DNA of 7,044 bases from Gemmatimonadota bacterium (GTDB taxonomy: Bacteria; Gemmatimonadota; Gemmatimonadetes; Longimicrobiales; Gaopeijiaceae). Shown here piece by piece: positions 1 to 7,044 of the stretch (the stretch's first letter is position 1; each line of letters opens with the position of its first letter). The notes under the pieces were generated by a model. It was not told where the DNA came from, did no database searches, and saw only the letters and a list, made by a program, of their open reading frames with translations. A program made the translations under genes and the position numbers. Location: NCBI GenBank assembly GCA_041390125.1, contig JAWKQN010000037.1:1-7044 (forward strand). The letters run 5' to 3'.

Positions 1-333
1 CGCGTCCTGAACGCCAACGTCGGCGCGTCGCAAAACGGGGTCTTCACGGGGCGACCCGGCGCGCTCAGCAACGACTTCTTCGTCAACCTTCTGGACATGG
101 GGACCCGGTGGAACGCCACCTCGGACGATGAGAACCTGTTCGAGGGGCGCGATCGCGCCACGGGCGACCTCAAGTGGACCGCCACCCGCGTAGACCTGAT
201 CTTCGGGTCGAACTCGGAGCTACGGGCGATCGCGGAGGTCTATGCCTGTGTCGATGCCAAGGAGGCGTTCGTGCGTGACTTCGTCGCGGCCTGGGACAAG
301 GTCATGAACCTCGACCGCTTCGACGTGCGGTAG
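1..333 (+). CDS. katG: Catalase-peroxidase KatG, C-terminal fragment (5' end outside the window)
   Basis: This is the last 110 residues of a bifunctional heme catalase-peroxidase, which breaks down hydrogen peroxide and can oxidise organic donors. The reading frame is open from base 1 and ends at TAG 331-333. The family-specific C-terminal sequence is clear: FFVNLLDMGTRW, then TSDDENLFEGRDRATG, KWTATRVDLIFGSNSELRAIAEVYA, and the terminal FVAAWDKVMNLDRFDVR. In KatG this is the end of the C-terminal peroxidase-like domain, which carries no heme but supports the active N-terminal domain. The catalytic residues lie upstream of the window and cannot be checked. KatG proteins are usually about 730 residues, so roughly 85 percent is missing here because of the window edge, not because the gene is broken. 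A hairpin terminator follows the stop by about 50 bases. The next gene is convergent, so this is the end of its transcript. Identification is very secure. Confidence 0.97.
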   Translation, partial: RVLNANVGASQNGVFTGRPGALSNDFFVNLLDMGTRWNATSDDENLFEGRDRATGDLKWTATRVDLIFGSNSELRAIAEVYACVDAKEAFVRDFVAAWDKVMNLDRFDVR

Positions 334-380
334 CACCGGCGCGACCGGTCGCATCGGTCGGGAGCTTCCGCAGCGCGCGA

Positions 381-418
381 GGGGTGGTGTCCCAGAAGGA
401 GGGGCACCACCCTTTCTT
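381..418 (+). terminator. Rho-independent terminator after katG
   Basis: Bases 382-393 (GGGTGGTGTCCC) pair with 401-412 (GGGGCACCACCC) to give a 12-bp stem with a single T-G wobble. The loop is the 7 bases 394-400 (AGAAGGA). The stem is followed at once by TTTCTT (413-418). The T-run is on the plus-strand side, so the hairpin ends katG transcription. Read on the minus strand, the stem is followed by GC-rich sequence, so it is a poor intrinsic terminator for the convergent gene ending at 486, though the stem could still slow polymerase. No gene or other signal was seen in the remaining bases 334-380 and 419-485. Confidence 0.82.
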
Positions 419-485
419 CATACTCCGGCTCGCTCCACTTCGACGCGGCCTGTTGAGCCGACCCGAGCGTCCGCTTTCCTGGCGC

Positions 486-1406
486 TCAGCAGCCCGCCGC
501 CGAGACCACGTAGGCCCGGCCGCCCAACAACACGCCCTCGCCCGAGATCTCTACCGAGAAGACGCGCTCCTCGCGGTCCCACGGCTCCAGGATCAACCAG
601 GCTCCGCCTACGAGATCGAACGTGAGAGCCCAGGTCCCTGCGTGTGCATCGGAATGCTCCGAGCTGGCGGACCCGGCGTCGCTCGAGAAATACGAGACGC
701 CCTCGGATCTCCATTGGTAGCTGTGGTCCCTGCAGAGGGTCAGCTCCGTGGTGGACTCACGCACGAACGAACCCGCCGTCCCGTCTCCCTGATCCACCGA
801 GGTACCGGACTCGTCGCCTCCGGTCAGCACCACCCCCTCGGCCTGCGCCACCCAGCTCGGGGCATCAGGAGCGCTCCAGGTGATGCTGCCGGACACGGCT
901 GCGAGCGCCGAGACCAGCGCTTCGTCCTCGCCGCGCCCGCCCAGCACCGCAACCGCGTAGTCGGCACCGTGGGGCCCCTGCACGACCACGCCGTGCAGCC
1001 GGCCCAGACCCTCCTCCGACCAGACGTCGTAGGAGGCCCTCATCGTCGTTTCCTGGATGTGCACCTGGTCCGGGGTCAGCGACAGGCCGAGCTCGTCCAG
1101 GTCGGAGAGCACCACGTCCGCCACGTCGCTTGGAGACCCCTGCGAGTAGGCCCAGACCGCGGCCGTCATCCCTGATCCACGCAGCAGGAAGAGTCCGGAC
1201 TCGGGGTCGGCGTGACCCGTGAACCCGGCGGGGATCCGAAATCCCACCCCCGTTGCGGGCGAGAGCACCACGGTGCCTGCCGGGTAGCGCCCTCCGACGT
1301 GAATCACCTCCTGACCGGACAGGCGCCCCGGCGACGCGGTAGCCGCCAGTCCCACCACGGCGAGCAGCCAAGCGCGGATCGGGTCAGGCTGAGGGACGAA
1401 CGACAT
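486..1406 (-). CDS. Secreted protein of unknown function with lipocalin-like C-terminal region
   Basis: The product is a 306-residue exported protein that I do not recognise as a named family. The start is ATG at 1406, preceded by GGAG (1413-1416) six bases upstream. The open frame runs further upstream, but that extension is Arg-rich and lacks codons typical of the real gene. Residues 1-31 form a signal peptide: a short polar start, a hydrophobic stretch at about 12-24 (AWLLAVVGLAATA), and a likely cut near LSGQE. No lipobox Cys is visible. Residues about 45-180 form a mixed alpha/beta region, starting GVGFRIPAGF. The C-terminal region (about 215-306) has a pattern seen in many hypothetical proteins of these phyla: a TELTLC strand, a Ser-rich linker, GTWAL, WLILEPWD, and GGRAYVV, as in small lipocalin-like beta barrels. 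Cys225 and the C-terminal Cys306 could form a disulfide after export. The gene is divergent from the secreted-protein gene at 1614 and shares a symmetric promoter region with it. The function is unknown. Confidence 0.85.
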   Translation of the reverse strand: MSFVPQPDPIRAWLLAVVGLAATASPGRLSGQEVIHVGGRYPAGTVVLSPATGVGFRIPAGFTGHADPESGLFLLRGSGMTAAVWAYSQGSPSDVADVVLSDLDELGLSLTPDQVHIQETTMRASYDVWSEEGLGRLHGVVVQGPHGADYAVAVLGGRGEDEALVSALAAVSGSITWSAPDAPSWVAQAEGVVLTGGDESGTSVDQGDGTAGSFVRESTTELTLCRDHSYQWRSEGVSYFSSDAGSASSEHSDAHAGTWALTFDLVGGAWLILEPWDREERVFSVEISGEGVLLGGRAYVVSAAGC

Positions 1407-1412
1407 CGTGGG

Positions 1413-1416
1413 CTCC
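1413..1416 (-). promoter_or_regulatory. Ribosome binding site fixing the start at 1406
   Basis: GGAG on the minus strand lies six bases before ATG 1406. It sits inside a 12-base segment (1413-1424) that is repeated in inverted form, with one mismatch, before the divergent gene's start (1595-1606). Both initiation regions therefore look alike. Confidence 0.7.
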
Positions 1417-1465
1417 GGGTCGGAGTGAGCGCGGCGGGCATGAGTGTCCACCGACGGCGCGAGGG

Positions 1466-1494
1466 CATACCGGACCCGGCCCCGTCGGGGATCA
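1466..1494 (-). promoter_or_regulatory. Candidate ECF-type promoter P1 for the gene ending at 486
   Basis: Reading leftward on the minus strand from 1494, the sequence is TGATCCCCGAC, nine bases, then TCCGGTATG ending at 1466. The same two blocks with the same nine-base gap occur at 1528-1556 (plus) and, with three changes in the 20 block positions, at 6360-6388 (minus). If the GATCCC hexamer is the -35 box and GGTATG the -10 box, the spacer is 16 bases, which fits ECF sigma promoters. The start codon at 1406 lies 59 bases beyond the motif, leaving a 5' leader of about 50 bases. The repeat and spacing are seen directly. The promoter role is inferred from position and orientation. Confidence 0.6.
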
Positions 1495-1527
1495 CCGGCC
1501 CTCCGGGCTCCGGCCCACCTCGGCCTC

Positions 1528-1556
1528 TGATCCCCGACTGCGGGCGCTCCGGTATG
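1528..1556 (+). promoter_or_regulatory. Candidate ECF-type promoter P2 for the gene at 1614
   Basis: TGATCCCCGAC (1528-1538), nine bases, then TCCGGTATG (1548-1556). All 20 block positions are identical to P1, but the nine-base spacer differs, so the conservation is confined to the blocks, as expected for -35 and -10 contacts. The start codon follows 57 bases after the motif, almost the same distance as for P1. The region between the two -35 blocks (1495-1527) is GC-rich and shows no A/T-rich UP element. Confidence 0.6.
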
Positions 1557-1602
1557 TGCCGTTGCGAGGTCAGCGAACCTGCGTCCCGTCCCATTCCGAA
1601 CC

Positions 1603-1607
1603 GGAGA
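1603..1607 (+). promoter_or_regulatory. Ribosome binding site fixing the start at 1614
   Basis: GGAGA lies six bases before ATG 1614. It supports this start over the longer open frame that begins upstream and over the in-frame ATG at 1683, which would remove most of the signal peptide. Confidence 0.7.
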
Positions 1608-1613
1608 CCGCTC

Positions 1614-2954
1614 ATGCGCCCGTCGTCTGGAGTCCAACGAGGCCTTGCGCCGCGGCACACTCTCGTGCTCACCGCGCTGCTGATGGCGGCCTCCGCCGCG
1701 ATGCCGCACGCCGCCATCGCCCAGCTCAAGCCCAAGACCCAACCCGGCGCGGCCGACCCGGCCCTGCTCGCACCCAGCATCGTCAACTTCCGCATCAACG
1801 GCGGCGGGTACATCACGAGTCTCCGCACCGTGCGACTCGAGCATCAGGCGCTCGGCAACCCGGTCTACTACCGGGCTGGAGAGCACCCGCAGCTCGCAGG
1901 ATCACCCTGGCAGCTCTACCGTGAGAGCCCGACCTACGAGCTCAGCGCGGCAAACGGCGCCAAGGTGGTGTATTTCCAGATCAGGAACGAAGCTGCGCCC
2001 TCGCCCATCGTGTCCGCGCAGATCGCGCTGTCCAACCCACTGGTGACGAGCTTCAGCGTCATGTCCCCCGCGGGCAACGAGTCGGTGATCGGTCAGATCG
2101 TGCCCAGCCTGGACAACACGGTGACCGCCTTCCTGGACTACAGCCTCGAGGGCGACTACACCGAGTGCCAGGCGTCCACGCAGAGCAGCTTCGCCGGCGC
2201 GCCCTGGCACCCGTGCGTGGTTGGTGGCACGACACACACGACGGTGGGCCTACCCTTCGACCCGCCGGGGCGCCGGATCGTCTTCTTCCGGGCGCGGGGG
2301 CCAGCCGGCCCCTCCAACGTGGTGGCTGACACCATCGACGTGGAGCACATGACCTTCACCCAGGTCTCGACGGGGTGGGTAGGAGCGCATAGCGGGTATC
2401 CCACGATCCCCGCGCTCTGTCCCGGTGGTGGTTTCATCAAAGGGATCACCGCCGACATGGTGCAGAACAGCTTGGTTCGTCGCTTCTACGGAGCCTGCAC
2501 GGGAATCGCACTCGAAGCCGAATGGCTCGCGGGCTCGGTCCGACTACGAGCGTCCTGGAGCGCAGACGAGGACGCGTTTCATGCCCAGGCACCTCTTCCC
2601 GCTCCCGTCACCCTGGAGCAGATCCTACGACTGCTGGGACCGGGAATCGCGAAGTTCGAGTTCTTCCGCGACTACCGCGAGTGCCCGCCGGGGGCATGGG
2701 TGGAGCGGGTCGGGGCCCAGCTGAGCAAGGTAGACGGCGCCACAGCGGTGTTGGGCCTCATCCTGGCCTGCACGACCATCGACGGACGCGGAGGGCGCAT
2801 CGGCACGGCGACGGGCATGCAGTATACGGGGCGTCTCACCGACGAGACGGTCTGGTTGAGCTGCCCCGACTACGGACTGGTCAACGGCATCACCGTGGCG
2901 GCGGATTGGACGATCCGCGGCATCCAGCTGCACTGCCTGGTGCCGAACCAATGA
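1614..2954 (+). CDS. Secreted multi-domain beta protein with Ig-like modules and VMO-I-like C-terminus
   Basis: The product is a 446-residue exported protein of unknown function. Residues 1-36 form a signal peptide: Arg-rich start, hydrophobic core LVLTALLMAASAA, and an AIA-Q cleavage site. A first beta module spans about 55-139. It carries the pattern VNFRINGGG..T..RTV.L, YYRAGE, SPWQLY, YELS, KVVYFQIRN, which resembles an Ig-like repeat found in many bacterial surface proteins. A second, diverged module spans about 143-243 and ends VFFRARGPAGPSNVVADTI. The C-terminal part (about 245-446) holds three segments that each begin Cys-Pro and close with Cys: 269-295, 357-386 and 417-441. The form CP-x-G..(V/I)..(I/V).......G..L.C resembles the strands of VMO-I-like beta-prism proteins. 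That comparison is from memory and not searched. The gene ends four bases before the convergent sigma-factor gene. Codon use looks like its neighbours. It may be a surface or extracellular binding protein, but no ligand can be named. Confidence 0.87.
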   Translation: MRPSSGVQRGLAPRHTLVLTALLMAASAAMPHAAIAQLKPKTQPGAADPALLAPSIVNFRINGGGYITSLRTVRLEHQALGNPVYYRAGEHPQLAGSPWQLYRESPTYELSAANGAKVVYFQIRNEAAPSPIVSAQIALSNPLVTSFSVMSPAGNESVIGQIVPSLDNTVTAFLDYSLEGDYTECQASTQSSFAGAPWHPCVVGGTTHTTVGLPFDPPGRRIVFFRARGPAGPSNVVADTIDVEHMTFTQVSTGWVGAHSGYPTIPALCPGGGFIKGITADMVQNSLVRRFYGACTGIALEAEWLAGSVRLRASWSADEDAFHAQAPLPAPVTLEQILRLLGPGIAKFEFFRDYRECPPGAWVERVGAQLSKVDGATAVLGLILACTTIDGRGGRIGTATGMQYTGRLTDETVWLSCPDYGLVNGITVAADWTIRGIQLHCLVPNQ

Positions 2955-2958
2955 GGCG

Positions 2959-3525
2959 TCAGCGGGCCTGGAGCGCGTCGGTGAGCCAAGCCCGCGCGAA
3001 GCGCCAGTCGCGCTTGACCGTGGGCTCGGAGACCCCGAGGGCTTCGGCGGTCTCCTCGACGGAAAGTCCCGCGAAGAAGCGGCACTCCACCACCCGCGCC
3101 TGACGCGGATTGGCCGCCTCCAGCGTGGCCAGCGCGCGGTCCAGGTCGAGGAGCTGATCGGGCTGGACCAGGCCACCGTGCAGCTGCTCGTCGAACTCCA
3201 CCGGGGCCTGCCCGCCGCCACGCTTCTTGGCGGACTTCTTCTCGGCGGCCGCGATCAGCACCTGGCGCATGGCGCGCGCCGCCACGCCGAAGAAGTGACT
3301 GCGGTCCGCCCAGGAAAGCTGCTTGGAGGGCGTCAGCTTCACGTAGGCTTCGTGAACCAGCGCTGTGGTGTTGATCGTCTCCGAGCCCCCGGAGCGGCGC
3401 ACCGCCTGGGCCAGGCGTTTGAGCTCGTCGTAGACGACGTCGAAGAGCTGGTCGAAGGCTCCGTCGTCCCCGGCGTGGGCGCGCCGGAGGAGCTGGGTCA
3501 CCGCTTCGGGAGTGGGCTGGGACAC
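2959..3525 (-). CDS. ECF-type RNA polymerase sigma factor, Sig-70_X6 / ECF43-like
   Basis: The product is a 188-residue sigma factor that would direct RNA polymerase to a dedicated promoter set. Region 2 covers about residues 8-100, with VTQLLRRA, GAFDQLFDVVYDELKRLA, TTALVHEAYVKL, and SHFFGVAARAMRQVL followed by a basic KKSAKKRGGG stretch. Region 4 covers about 120-186, with LATLEAANPRQARVVECRFFAGLSVEETAEALGVSEPTVKRDW split by the usual helix-turn-helix. These patterns match the sigma-70 subfamily often found beside Ser/Thr kinases. The usual acidic D-x-E-D of region 2.2 is replaced by Asn52-Thr53-Thr54-Ala55. No anti-sigma gene is adjacent. The start is uncertain: GTG 3525 gives the family's normal N-terminus and length, while GTG 3636 adds 37 Ala/Gly/Pro-rich residues. 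Neither has a visible ribosome binding site. The gene is downstream of the kinase gene on the same strand, probably in one operon. Confidence 0.9.
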   Translation of the reverse strand: MSQPTPEAVTQLLRRAHAGDDGAFDQLFDVVYDELKRLAQAVRRSGGSETINTTALVHEAYVKLTPSKQLSWADRSHFFGVAARAMRQVLIAAAEKKSAKKRGGGQAPVEFDEQLHGGLVQPDQLLDLDRALATLEAANPRQARVVECRFFAGLSVEETAEALGVSEPTVKRDWRFARAWLTDALQAR

Positions 3526-3656
3526 GCTGCTGAGGTTCGAGAGTGGGTCGGGGTGGACGTTCGACCCAATTGGACCTGCTGCGCCGGCCGGGGCAAGCGC
3601 GCCCACACGCGAGACGTTGCGGTCCCGCTGGAGCACCGCCGCGCGTCAGGACCGGA
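3526..3656. other. Spacer between kinase and sigma-factor genes
   Basis: This 131-base stretch is open in the sigma-factor frame back to GTG 3636, so it may encode an N-terminal extension or be untranslated. I see no terminator hairpin with a T-run, no Shine-Dalgarno sequence before either GTG, and no copy of the TGATC/GTATG promoter motif. Read-through from the kinase gene is therefore the likely source of sigma-factor mRNA. Confidence 0.5.
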
Positions 3657-6281
<2,625 letters not shown>

Positions 6282-6286
6282 AACCA

Positions 6287-6293
6287 CCTCCCC
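6287..6293 (-). promoter_or_regulatory. Ribosome binding site fixing the kinase start at GTG 6281
   Basis: GGGGAGG on the minus strand is followed by five bases (TGGTT) and then GTG 6281. This is the strongest Shine-Dalgarno sequence in the window. It excludes the 58-codon upstream extension, which is also poor in recognisable sequence. Confidence 0.8.
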
Positions 6294-6359
6294 GGATTGC
6301 CAGCCCCAAGGTACCGGCCACCGGTGATCCGTGCCCCGGCCCCGCCCGCTCCCGGTGTG

Positions 6360-6388
6360 CATACGGGAACGCACCCGGCCGGAGATCA
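6360..6388 (-). promoter_or_regulatory. Candidate ECF-type promoter P3 for the kinase-sigma operon
   Basis: Reading leftward on the minus strand from 6388, the sequence is TGATCTCCGGC, nine bases, then TCCCGTATG ending at 6360. It agrees with P1 and P2 at 17 of 20 block positions and has the identical nine-base gap. The kinase start lies 78 bases downstream, giving a leader of about 70 bases. This copy is not part of a palindrome, so its match to P1 and P2 is independent evidence that the blocks form a real bipartite motif. It implies that the kinase gene, and probably the sigma gene behind it, respond to the same regulator as the two secreted-protein genes. Confidence 0.6.
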
Positions 6389-6467
6389 GCTGCTCGCTCG
6401 GGCCGGGTGAGCCTGAAACGGCTTGGGCACGGTCGAGGGGCCACGCGCCCACCATCCGAGCCGGGCC

Positions 6468-6498
6468 TTGACATGAATGAACAATTCATTCATTTATT
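6468..6498 (+). promoter_or_regulatory. Housekeeping-type promoter of the tetR-family gene
   Basis: A consensus -35 box TTGACA is at 6468-6473. The best -10 box is TTTATT (6493-6498, four of six consensus bases, 19-base spacer); ATTTAT with an 18-base spacer is an alternative. This is the only A/T-rich stretch in the intergenic region. Transcription would begin at about 6503-6506, which places the first base at or next to the ATG at 6503. Confidence 0.55.
6473..6493. promoter_or_regulatory. Palindromic operator, probably for the adjacent TetR-family protein
   Basis: ATGAATGAA (6473-6481) and TTCATTCAT (6485-6493) are perfect 9-base inverted arms around CAA. The site fills the spacer between the -35 and -10 boxes, so a bound dimer would block polymerase. 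A palindrome of this size directly before a tetR-family gene is the usual arrangement for autorepression. The half-sites TGAATGA/TCATTCA resemble, as I recall, the Bacillus FadR box, but the gap here is one base longer, so no fatty-acid role is claimed. Confidence 0.75.
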
Positions 6499-6502
6499 GT
6501 CC

Positions 6503-7044
6503 ATGGCACGAACTCGGACGGAATCCAGGCTGGAGCGCATCCTCGACGCCGCACTCCTCTCCTTCCTCGAGAACGGGTACCGGGGAGCCACGCTGCAGGA
6601 CGTTGCCGAGCGCGCGGAGGTGTCCGTAGGGAGCGTCTACTCGTACGTGGCAGACAAGGAAGCGCTCTTCGAGCTCGTGCTGCGCGCGGCGCTGCGGGAG
6701 CCACCGCCGGACCTCGAGTCCCTCCCCTTCCAGAGCACCGAAGGCTCGGCCTTGGTCTCCTGGGTCTGGGAGCGGTTCGGCGAGATCGCGCACTTCCCGA
6801 CACTCGACGCCGCGGCGGCGCGCCCGGCACCGGCGAAGCCGCTATCGGAGTTGGAGCAGGTGCTGCGCGAGGTGTGGGCTTGGCAGTCCCGCTACTGGCG
6901 GGCCATCGAGCTGATCGAGCGCTGCGCACGCGACTGGCCGGATCTGCACATGCTCTACTACAAGCAGTTCCGACGGGGAGTCTTCGCCAAAGCGGCGGGG
7001 CTGTTTCAGCGACGCATGGCCGAAGGAGTCATCCGCGCCTATCC
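6503..7044 (+). CDS. TetR/AcrR-family transcriptional repressor (3' end outside the window)
   Basis: The first 180 residues of a TetR-type regulator are present; the frame is still open at the right edge. The family is usually about 190-220 residues, so little is missing. The N-terminal DNA-binding domain is clear: ILDAALLSFLENGYRGATL (13-31), helix-turn-helix LQDVAERAEVSVGSVYSYV (31-49), then DKEALFELVL (51-60). The rest is helical and would form the ligand-binding and dimer domain, which is not conserved enough to name an inducer. ATG 6503 is chosen because the operator and promoter lie just upstream and the domain starts at a normal distance. An in-frame ATG at 6473 would add ten residues but lies inside the operator, overlapping the -35 box. 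Neither has a ribosome binding site. The gene is divergent from the kinase gene. Its targets besides itself are unknown and probably include genes beyond the right edge. Confidence 0.93.
   Translation, partial: MARTRTESRLERILDAALLSFLENGYRGATLQDVAERAEVSVGSVYSYVADKEALFELVLRAALREPPPDLESLPFQSTEGSALVSWVWERFGEIAHFPTLDAAAARPAPAKPLSELEQVLREVWAWQSRYWRAIELIERCARDWPDLHMLYYKQFRRGVFAKAAGLFQRRMAEGVIRAY

Larger units (their letters stand above)
1466..1556. repeat. 91-bp imperfect palindrome between divergent genes
   Basis: Two pairs of perfect inverted arms share one centre (base 1511). The outer arms are CATACCGGA (1466-1474) with TCCGGTATG (1548-1556). The inner arms are GTCGGGGATCA (1484-1494) with TGATCCCCGAC (1528-1538). 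GGCC at 1497-1500 and 1522-1525 extends the symmetry. A 9-by-9-base non-pairing stretch separates the outer and inner arms. The centre is within one base of the midpoint between start codons 1406 and 1614. The best explanation is two copies of one promoter motif placed back to back. Cruciform or transcript-hairpin formation is also possible. Direct inspection supports the symmetry; the role is inferred. Confidence 0.8.

Noticed and set aside
384..1175. A plus-strand open frame of 263 codons opposite the secreted-protein gene
   Set aside because: It overlaps the katG terminator, lacks a ribosome binding site and reads as an Arg/His/Pro-rich shadow of the minus-strand gene.
1466..1560. The palindrome as an integron attC site or a transposon remnant
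   Set aside because: No RYYYAAC/GTTRRRY end boxes, no flanking direct repeats and no transposase or integrase nearby. The back-to-back promoter reading explains the arms and fits the third, unpaired copy.
1407..1886. Upstream extension of the minus-strand secreted protein to a 466-residue product
   Set aside because: The extension would run antisense through the divergent gene's start and signal peptide, while ATG 1406 has a good ribosome binding site and is followed by a signal peptide.
6306..6330. Small ACCGG/CCGGT inverted repeat and a TGATCC in the kinase leader
   Set aside because: The arms are only five bases in GC-rich sequence, and the TGATCC is not followed by GTATG at the right spacing, so both are expected by chance.
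6473..6493. Naming the TetR-family protein FadR from the TGAATGA half-sites
   Set aside because: The gap differs by one base from the remembered Bacillus box, no fatty-acid genes are in the window, and the effector domain is not diagnostic.

Overview
The window is GC-rich bacterial DNA. It carries an ECF-type sigma factor beside a membrane Ser/Thr kinase with a TPR C-terminus, and secreted proteins of unknown function. This combination is typical of Gemmatimonadota and related phyla (Acidobacteriota, Planctomycetota and Rhodothermota are alternatives). The phylum is inferred from gene style, not from a marker gene.

Layout, left to right. (1) Bases 1-333 are the 3' end of a catalase-peroxidase gene (katG), on the plus strand and cut by the window edge. 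A strong hairpin terminator follows at 381-418. (2) Bases 486-1406 (minus) and 1614-2954 (plus) are divergent genes for two signal-peptide proteins of unknown function. The first has a lipocalin-like C-terminal beta region. The second has two Ig-like beta modules and a C-terminal part with three regularly spaced Cys pairs that recalls a VMO-I-like beta-prism. Their shared upstream region holds a 91-bp imperfect palindrome centred exactly midway between the two start codons. (3) Bases 2959-3525 (minus) encode a sigma factor of the Sig-70_X6 / ECF43-like type. It lies downstream of and on the same strand as a large Ser/Thr kinase (3657-6281, minus) with a transmembrane segment and a TPR-rich C-terminus. 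(4) From 6503 to the right edge runs a TetR-family repressor (plus, cut by the edge). Its promoter contains a perfect palindromic operator between the -35 and -10 boxes.

The main observation is a shared bipartite motif, TGATCYCCGRC-N9-TCCSGTATG, with identical 29-bp geometry. It occurs upstream of three genes: both secreted-protein genes (back to back, which is what creates the palindrome) and the kinase gene that heads the kinase-sigma pair. It looks like an ECF-type promoter. The simplest model is a local regulon. The kinase senses a signal and phosphorylates the adjacent sigma factor, whose region 2.2 has Asn-Thr-Thr-Ala where ordinary ECF sigmas have acidic residues. The sigma factor then transcribes the kinase-sigma operon and the two secreted-protein genes. 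The motif and its spacing are seen directly in the sequence. The assignment of this sigma factor to it is inference. katG and the TetR gene have no visible link to this circuit.
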